DNA from: a virus
Virus record (IMG/VR): IMGVR_UViG_3300044617_001255
Location: 1-64,000 of that record
Length of the DNA: 64,000 nt
Direction: 5' to 3' (one strand)
Under the pieces are notes generated by a model. The model saw only the letters and a program-made list of their open reading frames with translations. It was not told where the DNA came from and made no database searches. Numbering within the stretch: the first letter of the stretch is position 1; each line of letters begins with the position of its first letter. A program made the position numbers and the translations under genes. Below are positions 36,417-45,225 of the stretch, piece after piece.

Positions 36417-36840
36417 CAAGATCAAGAAGAACATTTCACCGGAACTTCCTCTGGAAGGTCTGGATGATACTTCTTTAGAGTTAGAGAAAAAGAAATGCAA
36501 TCATTGCAAAATTGAAAAGCCTCTATCTGAGTATAGATTGGATCGTGGCTTTGTTCGTCATCTCTGCAGAGAATGTGATACTCATAAAGGCAAAGTTCGT
36601 AGCAGACTTCACAAGACAGCAGAATCACAACCTGATTATTGCCAATGCTGTGGTACTCATAAGAGCGAGTGTGCAAGAAAAAAATTGGTTCTGGATCATG
36701 ATCCTCATACAGATCTTTTTCGTAGATGGATATGTGAGAGATGCAATCTTGGTCTTGGAAGATTGGGAGATACGGTTGAGAATCTTATGAAAGCAATTCA
36801 ATATCTAAAAAACAGCAAAGGAAATCAAAATGACACATGA
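36400..36840 (+). CDS. Recombination endonuclease VII-like (His-Me finger)
   Basis: 146 residues. Two zinc-binding CxxC pairs (CNHCKIEKPLSEYR; CRECDTHKGKVRSR), YCQCCGTHKSECARKKLVLD, then HDPHTDLFRRWICERCNLGL followed by GRLGDTVENL. LVLDHDPxTxxFRxWIC and CNLGLGxxGD are the T4 gp49 (endonuclease VII) nuclease signature, which resolves branched DNA during packaging and recombination. The dimerisation/C-terminal domain of T4 gp49 seems absent. Confidence 0.88.
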   Translation: MDKKVSKIKKNISPELPLEGLDDTSLELEKKKCNHCKIEKPLSEYRLDRGFVRHLCRECDTHKGKVRSRLHKTAESQPDYCQCCGTHKSECARKKLVLDHDPHTDLFRRWICERCNLGLGRLGDTVENLMKAIQYLKNSKGNQNDT

Positions 36841-37054
36841 CACCACACCAATTCCCGTGACAAAGCCACCAGAGTTTCTTCTTGGTTCTCCTGACCATCC
36901 TTGCTATTCTGCTATTTGCATCATTGACAATGAGGGAGTACGCAGAGTTCAAGTGTCAATGGTCATGTCTCGTTCATATATTATGAGCAAGGAAGATGTA
37001 TATAAATTTGGAGATTGGATGAGTTGGGCTACAGCATGGATGGCAGATAGATAG
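36830..37054 (+). CDS. Hypothetical protein
   Basis: 74 residues; proline-rich N-terminus, then YSAICIIDNEGVRRVQVSMV and helices rich in Trp. No family recognised. Confidence 0.6.
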   Translation: MTHDTTPIPVTKPPEFLLGSPDHPCYSAICIIDNEGVRRVQVSMVMSRSYIMSKEDVYKFGDWMSWATAWMADR

Positions 37055-37058
37055 TATC

Positions 37059-37544
37059 ATGAGAGTAATCATAGCAGGTAGTAGAACTTTTGATAATTAT
37101 GATATAATTGACATCTCAATTAAGATGTCAAAGTTTATTATTACAGAAATCATCTCTGGTGGTGCTGATGGTATAGATTCTCTTGCTGAAAGATATGCTA
37201 AAGAGAATAACATTCCTTTAAAGGTATATCCTGCTGATTGGCAAAAGCACGGCAAAAAGGCGGGACCAATTCGAAATGGTATCATGGCAAATAATGCTGA
37301 TGCTCTTATAGCAATATGGGATGGAAAATCTCGTGGCACAAAAAACATGATTGAAACCGCTTTAAAGAAGAAATTAAAAGTTTCAGTTACAAACTTGCAA
37401 GCACCATTAAGTGAGAATACAATAGAGTCTCTACGGCGTGGGCTAGAACAAGCAAAAAATAGAAAATTTGTCCAAGTTGATATGGAGACTGCAAATGAAC
37501 GCACAGCAAATCTTAAACGATCCAGATCCCGTAAATCAAATTAA
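37059..37544 (+). CDS. SLOG-fold protein (DUF2493/YspA-like)
   Basis: 161 residues. MRVIIAGSRTFDNYD, ISGGADGIDSLAERYAKENN, KVYPADWQKHGKKAGPIRNG and IAIWDGKSRGTKNMIE are the four conserved stretches of the DUF2493/SLOG family (DprA/LOG-like nucleotide-binding fold). It may bind a nucleotide or nucleotide-derived signal. The last 45 residues are basic. Role in the phage unknown. Confidence 0.88.
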   Translation: MRVIIAGSRTFDNYDIIDISIKMSKFIITEIISGGADGIDSLAERYAKENNIPLKVYPADWQKHGKKAGPIRNGIMANNADALIAIWDGKSRGTKNMIETALKKKLKVSVTNLQAPLSENTIESLRRGLEQAKNRKFVQVDMETANERTANLKRSRSRKSN

Positions 37545-37689
37545 TAACTATATGAAACAGCAGCAGGTTGCAACAATGGAGACTATCATTTTCAACAATT
37601 GCAGAATTGAAATTGAGAATCTTCGTGCCATGCTGGACGCAAATGCCAACAATACAAAGTTTCACAGTGGAGATAGGATGAAGTCATGA
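37495..37689 (+). CDS. Small helical protein
   Basis: 64 residues from ATG 37495, overlapping the SLOG gene by 50 bp. QQILNDPDPVNQINNYMKQQ and IEIENLRAMLDANANN. No family recognised. Confidence 0.55.
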   Translation: MNAQQILNDPDPVNQINNYMKQQQVATMETIIFNNCRIEIENLRAMLDANANNTKFHSGDRMKS

Positions 37690-38081
37690 GTGATACTGTA
37701 AAGTCAAAGTTCTCACAAAATGGTGATATTTTTCTTGAGTGTGGTCCTGGTTGGTACGATCTAATTCAACATGCAGTTAAGTTGATTGATGATCATGTTG
37801 AACATATTGCCAAGAGAGACAATAATCAAGTTCTGCTTGATGAGTTTCGATACGATCAAATCAAGGAAAAGTTCGGAGGACTTCGCATTTACACAACATA
37901 CGAGGACGAGTTCATTCGTGGTGTAATTAGTATGGCAGAATCATTGTCATATGCAATATGTGAAACTACAGGGGCATCCGGTACTCTTTGCATTCGTGGA
38001 TCGTGGCTCAAGACTCTTTGCCTTGAGGAAGCAGCAAGGCAAGGCTACAAGCCATATTCAAGAGAGGATAGGTTTGTATGA
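37686..38081 (+). CDS. Conserved hypothetical protein
   Basis: 131 residues. YDQIKEKFGGLRIYTTYEDE, then GVISMAESLSYAICETTGAS and WLKTLC. This pattern (QIKEKFGxLRxY ... AExxSxxxCExxG) is frequent in small bacterial and phage proteins of unknown function. The two cysteines could bind metal. Confidence 0.7.
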   Translation: MSDTVKSKFSQNGDIFLECGPGWYDLIQHAVKLIDDHVEHIAKRDNNQVLLDEFRYDQIKEKFGGLRIYTTYEDEFIRGVISMAESLSYAICETTGASGTLCIRGSWLKTLCLEEAARQGYKPYSREDRFV

Positions 38082-38473
38082 AAGAGCACGTATTCTTTTC
38101 AAGATATGGACAAAAGAGAACTCTCACCAAGGTTGGTGAGGGTTCTTATATTCTTGAGGGCAAGACGAACTTTCTGCGAGGTGCAGAGGGCATGGTAGAC
38201 TTTGAGGGTGGTCCTTTCATTCTGAAGGGAATGCCTCTTTGCCATCCGGAGGTTGACTCACCCGAGTTTGTGAGTGTAAATGAATATATTAGTGAGGTGA
38301 AGGCTGTGCCTGTAAGTGAGGTTGCAGAATTTCTTAAATATGATGAGGAAACCTTTGCAGATACGAACTACGCATGGGTGAAGATCACCACTTTTTTAAA
38401 TAAAAAGAATCTTTCAGAAAAAAGCCCATTGGATAGACTGGCAGAACTAGACGAGGAACTGGGTCTACTATAA
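38078..38473 (+). CDS. Hypothetical protein
   Basis: 131 residues; strand-rich with repeated Gly turns (EGSYILEGKTNFLRGAEGMV, DFEGGPFILKGMP). Last gene of the operon; no family recognised. Confidence 0.65.
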   Translation: MKEHVFFSRYGQKRTLTKVGEGSYILEGKTNFLRGAEGMVDFEGGPFILKGMPLCHPEVDSPEFVSVNEYISEVKAVPVSEVAEFLKYDEETFADTNYAWVKITTFLNKKNLSEKSPLDRLAELDEELGLL

Positions 38474-38482
38474 ATGCATTAT

Positions 38483-38490
38483 TATAAATA
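38483..38490 (+). promoter_or_regulatory. T4-type late promoter
   Basis: TATAAATA followed by CTGAAG, 37 bp before ATG 38528. Marks the change from the small-gene operon to late genes. Confidence 0.8.
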
Positions 38491-38527
38491 CTGAAGTAAT
38501 TAAACATATTTTTCAGGAATTATAAAA

Positions 38528-39019
38528 ATGTACAACAATTCTTTCTGGCAATTTAAAAAATGGTTATCTGAAGCAAAACAAAAGAAAATGAGAGGTGGTA
38601 GTCCTTCGTATCAACCACCAGAAGCATGGACAAATGTTCACGGGGATACAAGAAGAAAAGAATATATTCAAGCCAGAAAAGCAGAGGAAGAGGGAGTAAA
38701 AAAGAAAACATCTGCTGCGGTAGATGCAGCAAAGCAAGTTCCTGATCATGGTGTTCCTGAGAACATTCATAACATCATTACAAGTGGAAGTAGCAGAGAA
38801 TTAGAAAAACACTCTTTTAAACTAAGATCTTCTAAGAATCCTAAATTAAAGAAATTGGGTGATCATTTACAAGACCTTGCACATAGACGTAGCAAGAACC
38901 CACCACATCCACAAGCACCAGAATCTGATTATGATTCAGTCATTGCCGATAGGGAAGCAGAGAGAAGAGAAAGAGCAGGAGATCCTGGTCGTCACTTCCC
39001 TTTTTATCCTAATCAATAA
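38528..39019 (+). CDS. Tagged candidate head protein
   Basis: 163 residues. It opens MYNNSFWQFKKWLSE|A, a longer version of the tag with an LSE site. Charged, helical body (TRRKEYIQARKAEEEGVKKK; SSRELEKHSFKLRSSKNPKL). No enzyme motif. Probably a DNA-associated internal protein. Confidence 0.65.
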   Translation: MYNNSFWQFKKWLSEAKQKKMRGGSPSYQPPEAWTNVHGDTRRKEYIQARKAEEEGVKKKTSAAVDAAKQVPDHGVPENIHNIITSGSSRELEKHSFKLRSSKNPKLKKLGDHLQDLAHRRSKNPPHPQAPESDYDSVIADREAERRERAGDPGRHFPFYPNQ

Positions 39020-39162
39020 TTTATAAATTCTGATTTATTTCTAAATTGTTTTTTGATACGATTCAAGGTTTTAACATAATCCTTGAATTTTATCTCTTTT
39101 CTTCTGAGTTGATTGAATCCGCCACGACCTTTGCCTTTAATTTTAGCTTTTGCTGATGCCAT
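39013..39162 (-). CDS. Small basic protein
   Basis: 49 residues from ATG 39162 (AAGGAG before it). ASAKAKIKGKGRGGFNQLRR then KEIKFKDYVKTLNRIKKQFR. Lone minus-strand gene between two late plus-strand genes; may bind nucleic acid. Confidence 0.6.
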   Translation of the reverse strand: MASAKAKIKGKGRGGFNQLRRKEIKFKDYVKTLNRIKKQFRNKSEFINY

Positions 39163-39203
39163 AATATACTCCTTTTGGTGATATTTAGGAGGGTTTATAC
39201 TAT

Positions 39204-39211
39204 TATAAATA
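39204..39211 (+). promoter_or_regulatory. T4-type late promoter
   Basis: TATAAATA followed by CAAAGAG, 27 bp before ATG 39239. Confidence 0.8.
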
Positions 39212-39238
39212 CAAAGAGTTATTAAAAAGGATATAAAA

Positions 39239-40645
39239 ATGAGCCTCAGAGACGATATCACAAATAGTTACCAAAAATTATTAATTGAACAACAAGTATC
39301 TGCTGGAGCAGAGGGCGAAGATCCATCTGAGGGTGCACCAAAGAAAAAGAAAAAAGTTGTACCTGCAACTGCACCAGCACAACAAAAAGGTAGTCTAGGT
39401 GCAGGCGCAGAGGGGGATGCAAACTTATTAGGTGTAGCACCTGCTCCTGCCCCACAAGTAGCACCACAACAAACACAAGCACAATCTCCATATTCAGGAA
39501 TAGCATCGGATTTATCTCAACAGGTAATGGCAAACAATCCATTAGGTTTCGCATCTACATTGGCTAATTGGGCAGGGCAACAAAAAATGCCACAACAAGC
39601 ACCTCAAATTTCAAGAGGACTGGCATCAACTGCCATGAATCCATCAGGGGCAGCCACACCAATGCCTGTTGGTTTAAATGGAACTGTTGCAATAAATTCA
39701 AATCAACAAAGCCCAAATGTTATGAGAGCAACAAATCCAATGCAAGCCAGACAAATTCAACAAAATGCAATGAATCCTTCTGGTGCATCTACTCCAGTAG
39801 CAGTTGGATTGGATGGCAAAACTGCAGTAGATAGAGCAAATCCTCTTGCTCAACAACAATCTCCAAGTTTGTGGCAGAGAGTTAAAAATTTCTTTGGTGG
39901 AAATCCAACATATTCATCTGGTTATGGTAATGATCCTCAATCAGATGCATATGCAATGCAACTACAAAAACAAAATGCTGCAAGAGCAGGTATGACACCT
40001 CAAATGACTCCTACTCCTGCTATTAGACCTGCACAAGGAGTTTCTGGTGCAGGAGCAGAAGGAGATGCAAGTTTAATTAGGGCAGCACCTTCAAATAGAC
40101 CCGTACCACAAGCACAATCATCACCTAGACCTGCACCACAAGCAGCGTCTACAGCCAGACCTGTAGCCGCTCCCGGAAGAGATACAAGATCTGATAGACA
40201 AAGATTGCAAGATATGGGTAGACAACTTCCTCCCGGCAATACAACAACGACAAGAAGTGGAAACACAACTACGACTACAACAACAAGTAGTGGGAAATTT
40301 GTAGGTGGTAAACTTGTAGGGCCTGATGGTAGAGCAGTAAATCCAGCAGATCAAGCAGATGTAGATGCTGCAAATGAAATGAGAAAGAGAATGCAACAAT
40401 CAGGTGGGTCTAGAGGAGGAACAGGAATTTCAACCGCTAGATCACCACAACCCCCCAGTTCATTTAGTGGAAGAACAAACTCTACGCCTAGACCAACAAC
40501 ACAAGGAAGCAGACCACCAGCAAGACCAATCGGATCTACTTCTAGCAAACCAGTAGCAAGACCAACCGGAACTCAACCTAGAAAACCACAACCAACAAGA
40601 AGACCATCTGGTAGTAGTGGTGCAGGAGCAGAGGGTGAATTGTGA
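39239..40645 (+). CDS. Tagged Ala/Pro/Ser/Thr-rich disordered protein with GAGAEG repeats
   Basis: 468 residues. The N-terminus SLRDDITNSYQKLLIE|QQ has a tag-like LIE site. The rest is low complexity. SAGAEGED, GAGAEGDANLLGVAP, GAGAEGDASLIRAAP and a last GAGAEGEL recur at spaced intervals, and two AMNPSGA(A/S)TP(M/V) units repeat. No enzyme domain. The GAGAEG units may be protease sites, giving several small peptides in the head. Confidence 0.65.
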   Translation: MSLRDDITNSYQKLLIEQQVSAGAEGEDPSEGAPKKKKKVVPATAPAQQKGSLGAGAEGDANLLGVAPAPAPQVAPQQTQAQSPYSGIASDLSQQVMANNPLGFASTLANWAGQQKMPQQAPQISRGLASTAMNPSGAATPMPVGLNGTVAINSNQQSPNVMRATNPMQARQIQQNAMNPSGASTPVAVGLDGKTAVDRANPLAQQQSPSLWQRVKNFFGGNPTYSSGYGNDPQSDAYAMQLQKQNAARAGMTPQMTPTPAIRPAQGVSGAGAEGDASLIRAAPSNRPVPQAQSSPRPAPQAASTARPVAAPGRDTRSDRQRLQDMGRQLPPGNTTTTRSGNTTTTTTTSSGKFVGGKLVGPDGRAVNPADQADVDAANEMRKRMQQSGGSRGGTGISTARSPQPPSSFSGRTNSTPRPTTQGSRPPARPIGSTSSKPVARPTGTQPRKPQPTRRPSGSSGAGAEGEL

Positions 40646-40929
40646 ATGGCAGAGAGCATATAGTTGAATTTCAATTGTGGCAAAGAATAAGAAATTTCTT
40701 TGATAGAAATTCACAATTAGTTGATAATCAAAAAACACAATCCAAAGAACAGTCGCTAGATCGTAGAACTCAAAGAAGAGTTGGAAAACCTGGAGAGATA
40801 AGAATTGTTCCTTCCCCGGGAGGAAAACCAGTAAAAGGAAATCCAAATATTGGTGTAATATATGCAATGATAAATACTCCAGCCCAAGCAGCAAGAGCAA
40901 ACAGATTGAATAGTAAGCTGTATAAATAG
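40642..40929 (+). CDS. Small basic protein, possibly tagged
   Basis: 95 residues; start overlaps the previous stop. MNGREHIVE|FQLWQRIRNF contains an IxE site near the start, so it may belong to the tagged set. Basic body (RRTQRRVGKPGEIRIVPSPG). Confidence 0.5.
   Translation: MNGREHIVEFQLWQRIRNFFDRNSQLVDNQKTQSKEQSLDRRTQRRVGKPGEIRIVPSPGGKPVKGNPNIGVIYAMINTPAQAARANRLNSKLYK
40921..40928 (+). promoter_or_regulatory. T4-type late promoter
   Basis: TATAAATA then GTTTAAACTTCGGAG; ATG at 40951 follows the GGAG. Confidence 0.75.
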
Positions 40930-40950
40930 TTTAAACTTCGGAGAGATGAA

Positions 40951-43900
40951 ATGAGTGATATTGCACCTGACAGTACTAATAAAGATTTTTATTATTTTTA
41001 TGAAAAATATGAAGAAAAAAATACTCCATTGTTTGCAGGTCCAAATATTCCTGAAGATAATGAATTAACAGAAAAACAAGGAGAAAACCTTATAATTTCT
41101 CCTGACAATTATATTGAAGAAGATTCCTGTATCAAATCAATTATAGAAGCAAATGTAGATGATGAAATATCTGTATTTGATACCTCAGAACCAAGACTTA
41201 CTGAAACTGATAATAATGATAGAAAAGAATATGTAATCACTAAAAGTGATATTGAATTAGATGGAACTGAAATCTTAGACGTTTTCACAGAATTAGAAGA
41301 AGATAATGAATCGACATTGGTATTAGGAGAACAATTAGATCCAATACCTTGTTGGACAATTGAATATTCTGATGGTACTTCAGACTTTTGGTGTTCTCAA
41401 GTTCCTCTAAGACCAGTTGCAATATCCAAGATATTTCAAGAAATTAAGAGAGTAAGATCTTATTTCTTGACAGATCAAGAAGCAGAAGCATTAAGATCAG
41501 ATTTGAGAGTAAAAGCAGTTGAAATTCCAGCAGAACAAAATGGTGGATTTATTACTACAGATGCAACCGATCATTTTGGTTCGTTTCAGTCAGGAAATTT
41601 TACTAGATCAGTAGCAGGATTTAATGATCCATATGATTTATTGAATATTATATTATGTCCTTTTCCTAATTGTGGTCAAAATTCTTGGAATGGTATAGAT
41701 TTTATTCCAGGTGAAGAAGTAATTCAAGTTTTAAATTCGGGACCATTCAACATAGAATATTCATTAGCAACTGCAAAAGGAACAATATTAACATGGCATG
41801 ATGGCAGACGTAATGGTAGTATCTATTACTGGCCTATGATAAATGTTGTGAATTATACCGGAAATTTCGTAGCATCTGATAACACAACATCACAATTTAT
41901 TAAAGGTGTAACTTCTGGTGCCATATTCAGAATCACGAATTTTGGTATCGGAAAATTTTTACAACAAGATTCAAATTGGGGGTTGCCTAGAACAAATTCA
42001 CTAGGAAATACAGAAGAACCAGTTCCAGATCGATACAACTATATGTTGGACGGCACAGGAGTTGATGTAATTATAATTGATACTGGAATATATCCTGATC
42101 ATCCTGAATTTCAAGATGCAGATGGAAATTCAAGAGTTGTACAGCATAACTGGTATGTTGAAGCAGGAAGACCAGCGGAAGCAAATAAGCAACATCAAAG
42201 ATTTTACACAGATCAAAGCGGTCACGGAACACATGTTGCAGGAACAGTTGCAGGAAAGACTTTTGGATGGGCAAAGAATGCAAAAATATATTCAATGAAA
42301 ATAATGGGTGCTTATACGATACCATATCAAGAAGCATTTGATCTAATTGCCGCATGGCACAATAGAAAACCAATTGATACAGAAACAGGAACAAGAAGAC
42401 CAACTATAGTAAACTGCAGTTGGAGTTGGAGAAGATCTATTGGATTCGGGCCACCAATGATTTATGGTGGTAAATGGAGCACAACTGCACCATCAACAGC
42501 CCTTCCTTCTGTTTGGAACGAAGATACTACATCTACAGGAATTACAGAATTATATCATAAAGGAATACTTTATGATAAAAATAGTTATCCAATTTCTGGT
42601 AATTTAGTGGATTCTCAACGACTAGATTTATTCAATACAGGTCCAAAAACATATGATGGAAATGTTTTGCCTGCAATTTATCGTGATGTGGCACAAGATT
42701 ATAATGGATTTTGGAGAACATTTGCAAGTCCGCTTCATTACATAGAAATATTTACTTTTGGAAAAGACTATCTCAACAGAGATCTACTTTTCTCAAGAAT
42801 AACAGTGAACGCTGAAATTGATTATGTCAATGAAGGTATTCAAACAATGATTGATGCAGGAATACACGTTTGTATTGCAGCAGGAAACAACAAGGATCTT
42901 GTCGCAAGAGAAGGCGACTCCGATTACAATAACTATGCTCTTTATGAGACATATCCCAATTCATCAGGATTTGCAACAAAAACAACAGAAGATGGTTGGG
43001 TATTGGGATCATCAACTAATTATTCGACACCACTTATAAACAAAGTATTTTTTAATAGAAAAACAAGCCCATACGCTACAGACGCAATCATTGTTGGAAG
43101 TTTAGATTCTCAGACAAGAAAAACCGGGAACTGGCGATATACAATGACTTTCAATAATGATGTAAAAGATTCTACTCCAGAGGGAGATGAATTAAAAAGT
43201 GGTTTTAGCAATTTTGGACTAGGTATTGATGTATATGCTCCAGGTTCACATATAATTAGTTGTGTTCCAAATTATCATGGTAATACTAATGGTGTATTTG
43301 TTCCCTCTGAAACTAATTATAATTATACCACTTATAGGGTACAACCATATTATTATGATAATACTTTTTCACAAGTTAAAATTAGTGGAACTTCCATGGC
43401 AAGTCCGCAAGTTTGTGGTTTTGGAGCATTATTGCTTCAAGCATATCCCGATTTAACGCCATATGAATTAAAATATCTTATTAAAGGATTATCACATAAA
43501 ACTACTCTAGTTACTCCAGATTTATATTTTACTACTCAAGACAAATGGGGAAGAAATGTAACGTTGTGCAATTTCCTTGTTCCTATTAGTAATAATTCTT
43601 GCAGTCCAGATAGAGCAGACGTTGTAACTTTCAATTATAAAGTTTATGGTACAAAAGCATTTACTGGAATGGGAGATGTAAATGAAGTTAACATACTTTA
43701 TAATCCATATTCTACAACCCTTCCATCTGATACTGATATTATAATCAGAAGAATATTGGCGGCAGATAATCCTGTAGAACTAGTAGCCGTAACAAACGGA
43801 TACAGTTTTATGCGTGTAATGTGGAATGAATCTAACGGAGAAGATTTAGTTGGTTATATTGTGGAGAGATCTCTTTCTGAAAATGGAGTTTATGTTCAAC

Positions 43901-44865
43901 TATTCAATACTCCAATAACCGGAAGATTCTATGATGATTACTCATCAGAACCGGATGTTACTTATTACTATAGAGTTGTTGCTGTAGGTGAAAATTCTTC
44001 GAAGTCTACTCCATCAAATGTAGTTTTTGGAACTAGAATACCAATTAGACAGATTTTGGTCGTTGAAACTCCAATATCTGACTTAGAGGGAACTGCAACG
44101 ACTAAATCAATTAATTTAGCTTGGAAACCTGCAATTGCACAAGATCATGTAGAATATGAAGTAAGAAGATCTACAAATCCAAATTCAGGATTTGTAAAAA
44201 TAAATTCATCTCCCATAACAACAACAAATTATTCTGATACTGAAATATCATCTTTAGTTAAATATTATTATAGAGTATATTCAAAAAATATAAAGAATGA
44301 ATATTCACCAGATTCTCCTACTGTAGAGGTAAAGGCATTGGAACTAATTGGAAGAGCACCTATTGATGGAGGAAAATTACTACCATTTGATCCTAATCCA
44401 ATAGAACCAATTCTTCCCACAGAACCACCAACAGAACCAACGATTGAACCGTCAACCGAAACTCCTTTTGAACCAATTAAGTCCAGTCCTTGGTTCTACA
44501 AAGGAAATGTAACAGTAACTAAAATTAATACTGATAATGATGCTTTAAAAGTAACAAGTAGATCATGGTGTCAAGCTGGAATATCCACACTTGGCAAAGA
44601 AAACATAAAACTCAGATTTACTTTTGAGAATAATAACTATGAAGTTAATGAATTTTTAGCGGTTTTGTGTTATATTAATAATGAATGGAAAATCATATTC
44701 GTTGGTAGAAACAATGATGGTCCAAGAGAATACGAAATCGATCTAGACGAATCTCTCTCAAATAAGAGTGAAGTTCTAATCAGATTCCACTCGTTTACTA
44801 CCTCTTTGTCGAGCGACAAATGGGTAAATGTAAGTGAAGTTTCGCTATTCGGTACTTTAATTTAA
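40951..44865 (+). CDS. Large virion-type protein with subtilase (S8) and fibronectin-III domains
   Basis: 1304 residues. Acidic N-terminal region about 1-130; a domain to about 360; then subtilisin-like protease: VIIIDTG (Asp377), GHGTHVAG (His425), CIAAGNN and SGTSMASPQV (Ser815), so the full catalytic triad is present, with large insertions between His and Ser. About 930-1130: two fibronectin III modules (MRVMWNESNGEDLVGYIVER; INLAWKPAIAQDHVEYEVRR). Then a Pro/Thr/Glu linker and a final beta domain. Likely on the virion, cutting host surface or phage proteins; no signal peptide. Confidence 0.9.
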   Translation: MSDIAPDSTNKDFYYFYEKYEEKNTPLFAGPNIPEDNELTEKQGENLIISPDNYIEEDSCIKSIIEANVDDEISVFDTSEPRLTETDNNDRKEYVITKSDIELDGTEILDVFTELEEDNESTLVLGEQLDPIPCWTIEYSDGTSDFWCSQVPLRPVAISKIFQEIKRVRSYFLTDQEAEALRSDLRVKAVEIPAEQNGGFITTDATDHFGSFQSGNFTRSVAGFNDPYDLLNIILCPFPNCGQNSWNGIDFIPGEEVIQVLNSGPFNIEYSLATAKGTILTWHDGRRNGSIYYWPMINVVNYTGNFVASDNTTSQFIKGVTSGAIFRITNFGIGKFLQQDSNWGLPRTNSLGNTEEPVPDRYNYMLDGTGVDVIIIDTGIYPDHPEFQDADGNSRVVQHNWYVEAGRPAEANKQHQRFYTDQSGHGTHVAGTVAGKTFGWAKNAKIYSMKIMGAYTIPYQEAFDLIAAWHNRKPIDTETGTRRPTIVNCSWSWRRSIGFGPPMIYGGKWSTTAPSTALPSVWNEDTTSTGITELYHKGILYDKNSYPISGNLVDSQRLDLFNTGPKTYDGNVLPAIYRDVAQDYNGFWRTFASPLHYIEIFTFGKDYLNRDLLFSRITVNAEIDYVNEGIQTMIDAGIHVCIAAGNNKDLVAREGDSDYNNYALYETYPNSSGFATKTTEDGWVLGSSTNYSTPLINKVFFNRKTSPYATDAIIVGSLDSQTRKTGNWRYTMTFNNDVKDSTPEGDELKSGFSNFGLGIDVYAPGSHIISCVPNYHGNTNGVFVPSETNYNYTTYRVQPYYYDNTFSQVKISGTSMASPQVCGFGALLLQAYPDLTPYELKYLIKGLSHKTTLVTPDLYFTTQDKWGRNVTLCNFLVPISNNSCSPDRADVVTFNYKVYGTKAFTGMGDVNEVNILYNPYSTTLPSDTDIIIRRILAADNPVELVAVTNGYSFMRVMWNESNGEDLVGYIVERSLSENGVYVQLFNTPITGRFYDDYSSEPDVTYYYRVVAVGENSSKSTPSNVVFGTRIPIRQILVVETPISDLEGTATTKSINLAWKPAIAQDHVEYEVRRSTNPNSGFVKINSSPITTTNYSDTEISSLVKYYYRVYSKNIKNEYSPDSPTVEVKALELIGRAPIDGGKLLPFDPNPIEPILPTEPPTEPTIEPSTETPFEPIKSSPWFYKGNVTVTKINTDNDALKVTSRSWCQAGISTLGKENIKLRFTFENNNYEVNEFLAVLCYINNEWKIIFVGRNNDGPREYEIDLDESLSNKSEVLIRFHSFTTSLSSDKWVNVSEVSLFGTLI

Positions 44866-45096
44866 TTTATTTTTGCAATTGCAAGGACAAATGTTAAAAA
44901 TCTTGCGCCAGAATGAGCAATCTCTTGGTTTCTCAACAGGCCAACATTTACAGCATTTATCCATATCAATGTAAGGTGAATTCTCAACATTTAAACTTCT
45001 ATGATGAGATTCTGCAACTTCATCTTGTGTAAGAAGTAGATCCAAGCACCTATCATCGACATCAATTGTTGTATGAAGATATTTTTTGTCTTCCAT
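44857..45096 (-). CDS. Cys-rich small protein
   Basis: 79 residues; MDKCCKCWPVEKPRDCSF and KIFNICPCNCKN give eight cysteines in the second half, suggesting a metal-binding end. The 3' end overlaps the subtilase gene by 9 bp, convergent. Late promoter at 45115-45122. Confidence 0.6.
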   Translation of the reverse strand: MEDKKYLHTTIDVDDRCLDLLLTQDEVAESHHRSLNVENSPYIDMDKCCKCWPVEKPRDCSFWRKIFNICPCNCKNKLN

Positions 45097-45114
45097 AATT
45101 TACCTCTATATTTG

Positions 45115-45122
45115 TATTTATA
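45115..45122 (-). promoter_or_regulatory. T4-type late promoter
   Basis: Minus strand TATAAATA, 18 bp before ATG 45096, right after the terminator of the methyltransferase gene. Confidence 0.75.
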
Positions 45123-45127
45123 AAATA

Positions 45128-45178
45128 AGAAACCCCCGAAAGTCTCGGGGGTCGGCCTAGAAATACGATTTCTAGGGG
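45128..45178 (-). terminator. Double-hairpin terminator
   Basis: On the minus strand CCTAGAAAT-CGT-ATTTCTAGG comes first, then ACCCCCGA-GACTT-TCGGGGGT followed by TTCTTATTTT. It ends the cytosine methyltransferase gene. Confidence 0.88.
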
Positions 45179-45225
45179 GGTGTGTTGGATTTTGCTGAGA
45201 TTCGCCCAATCTATTCTATGTATAA

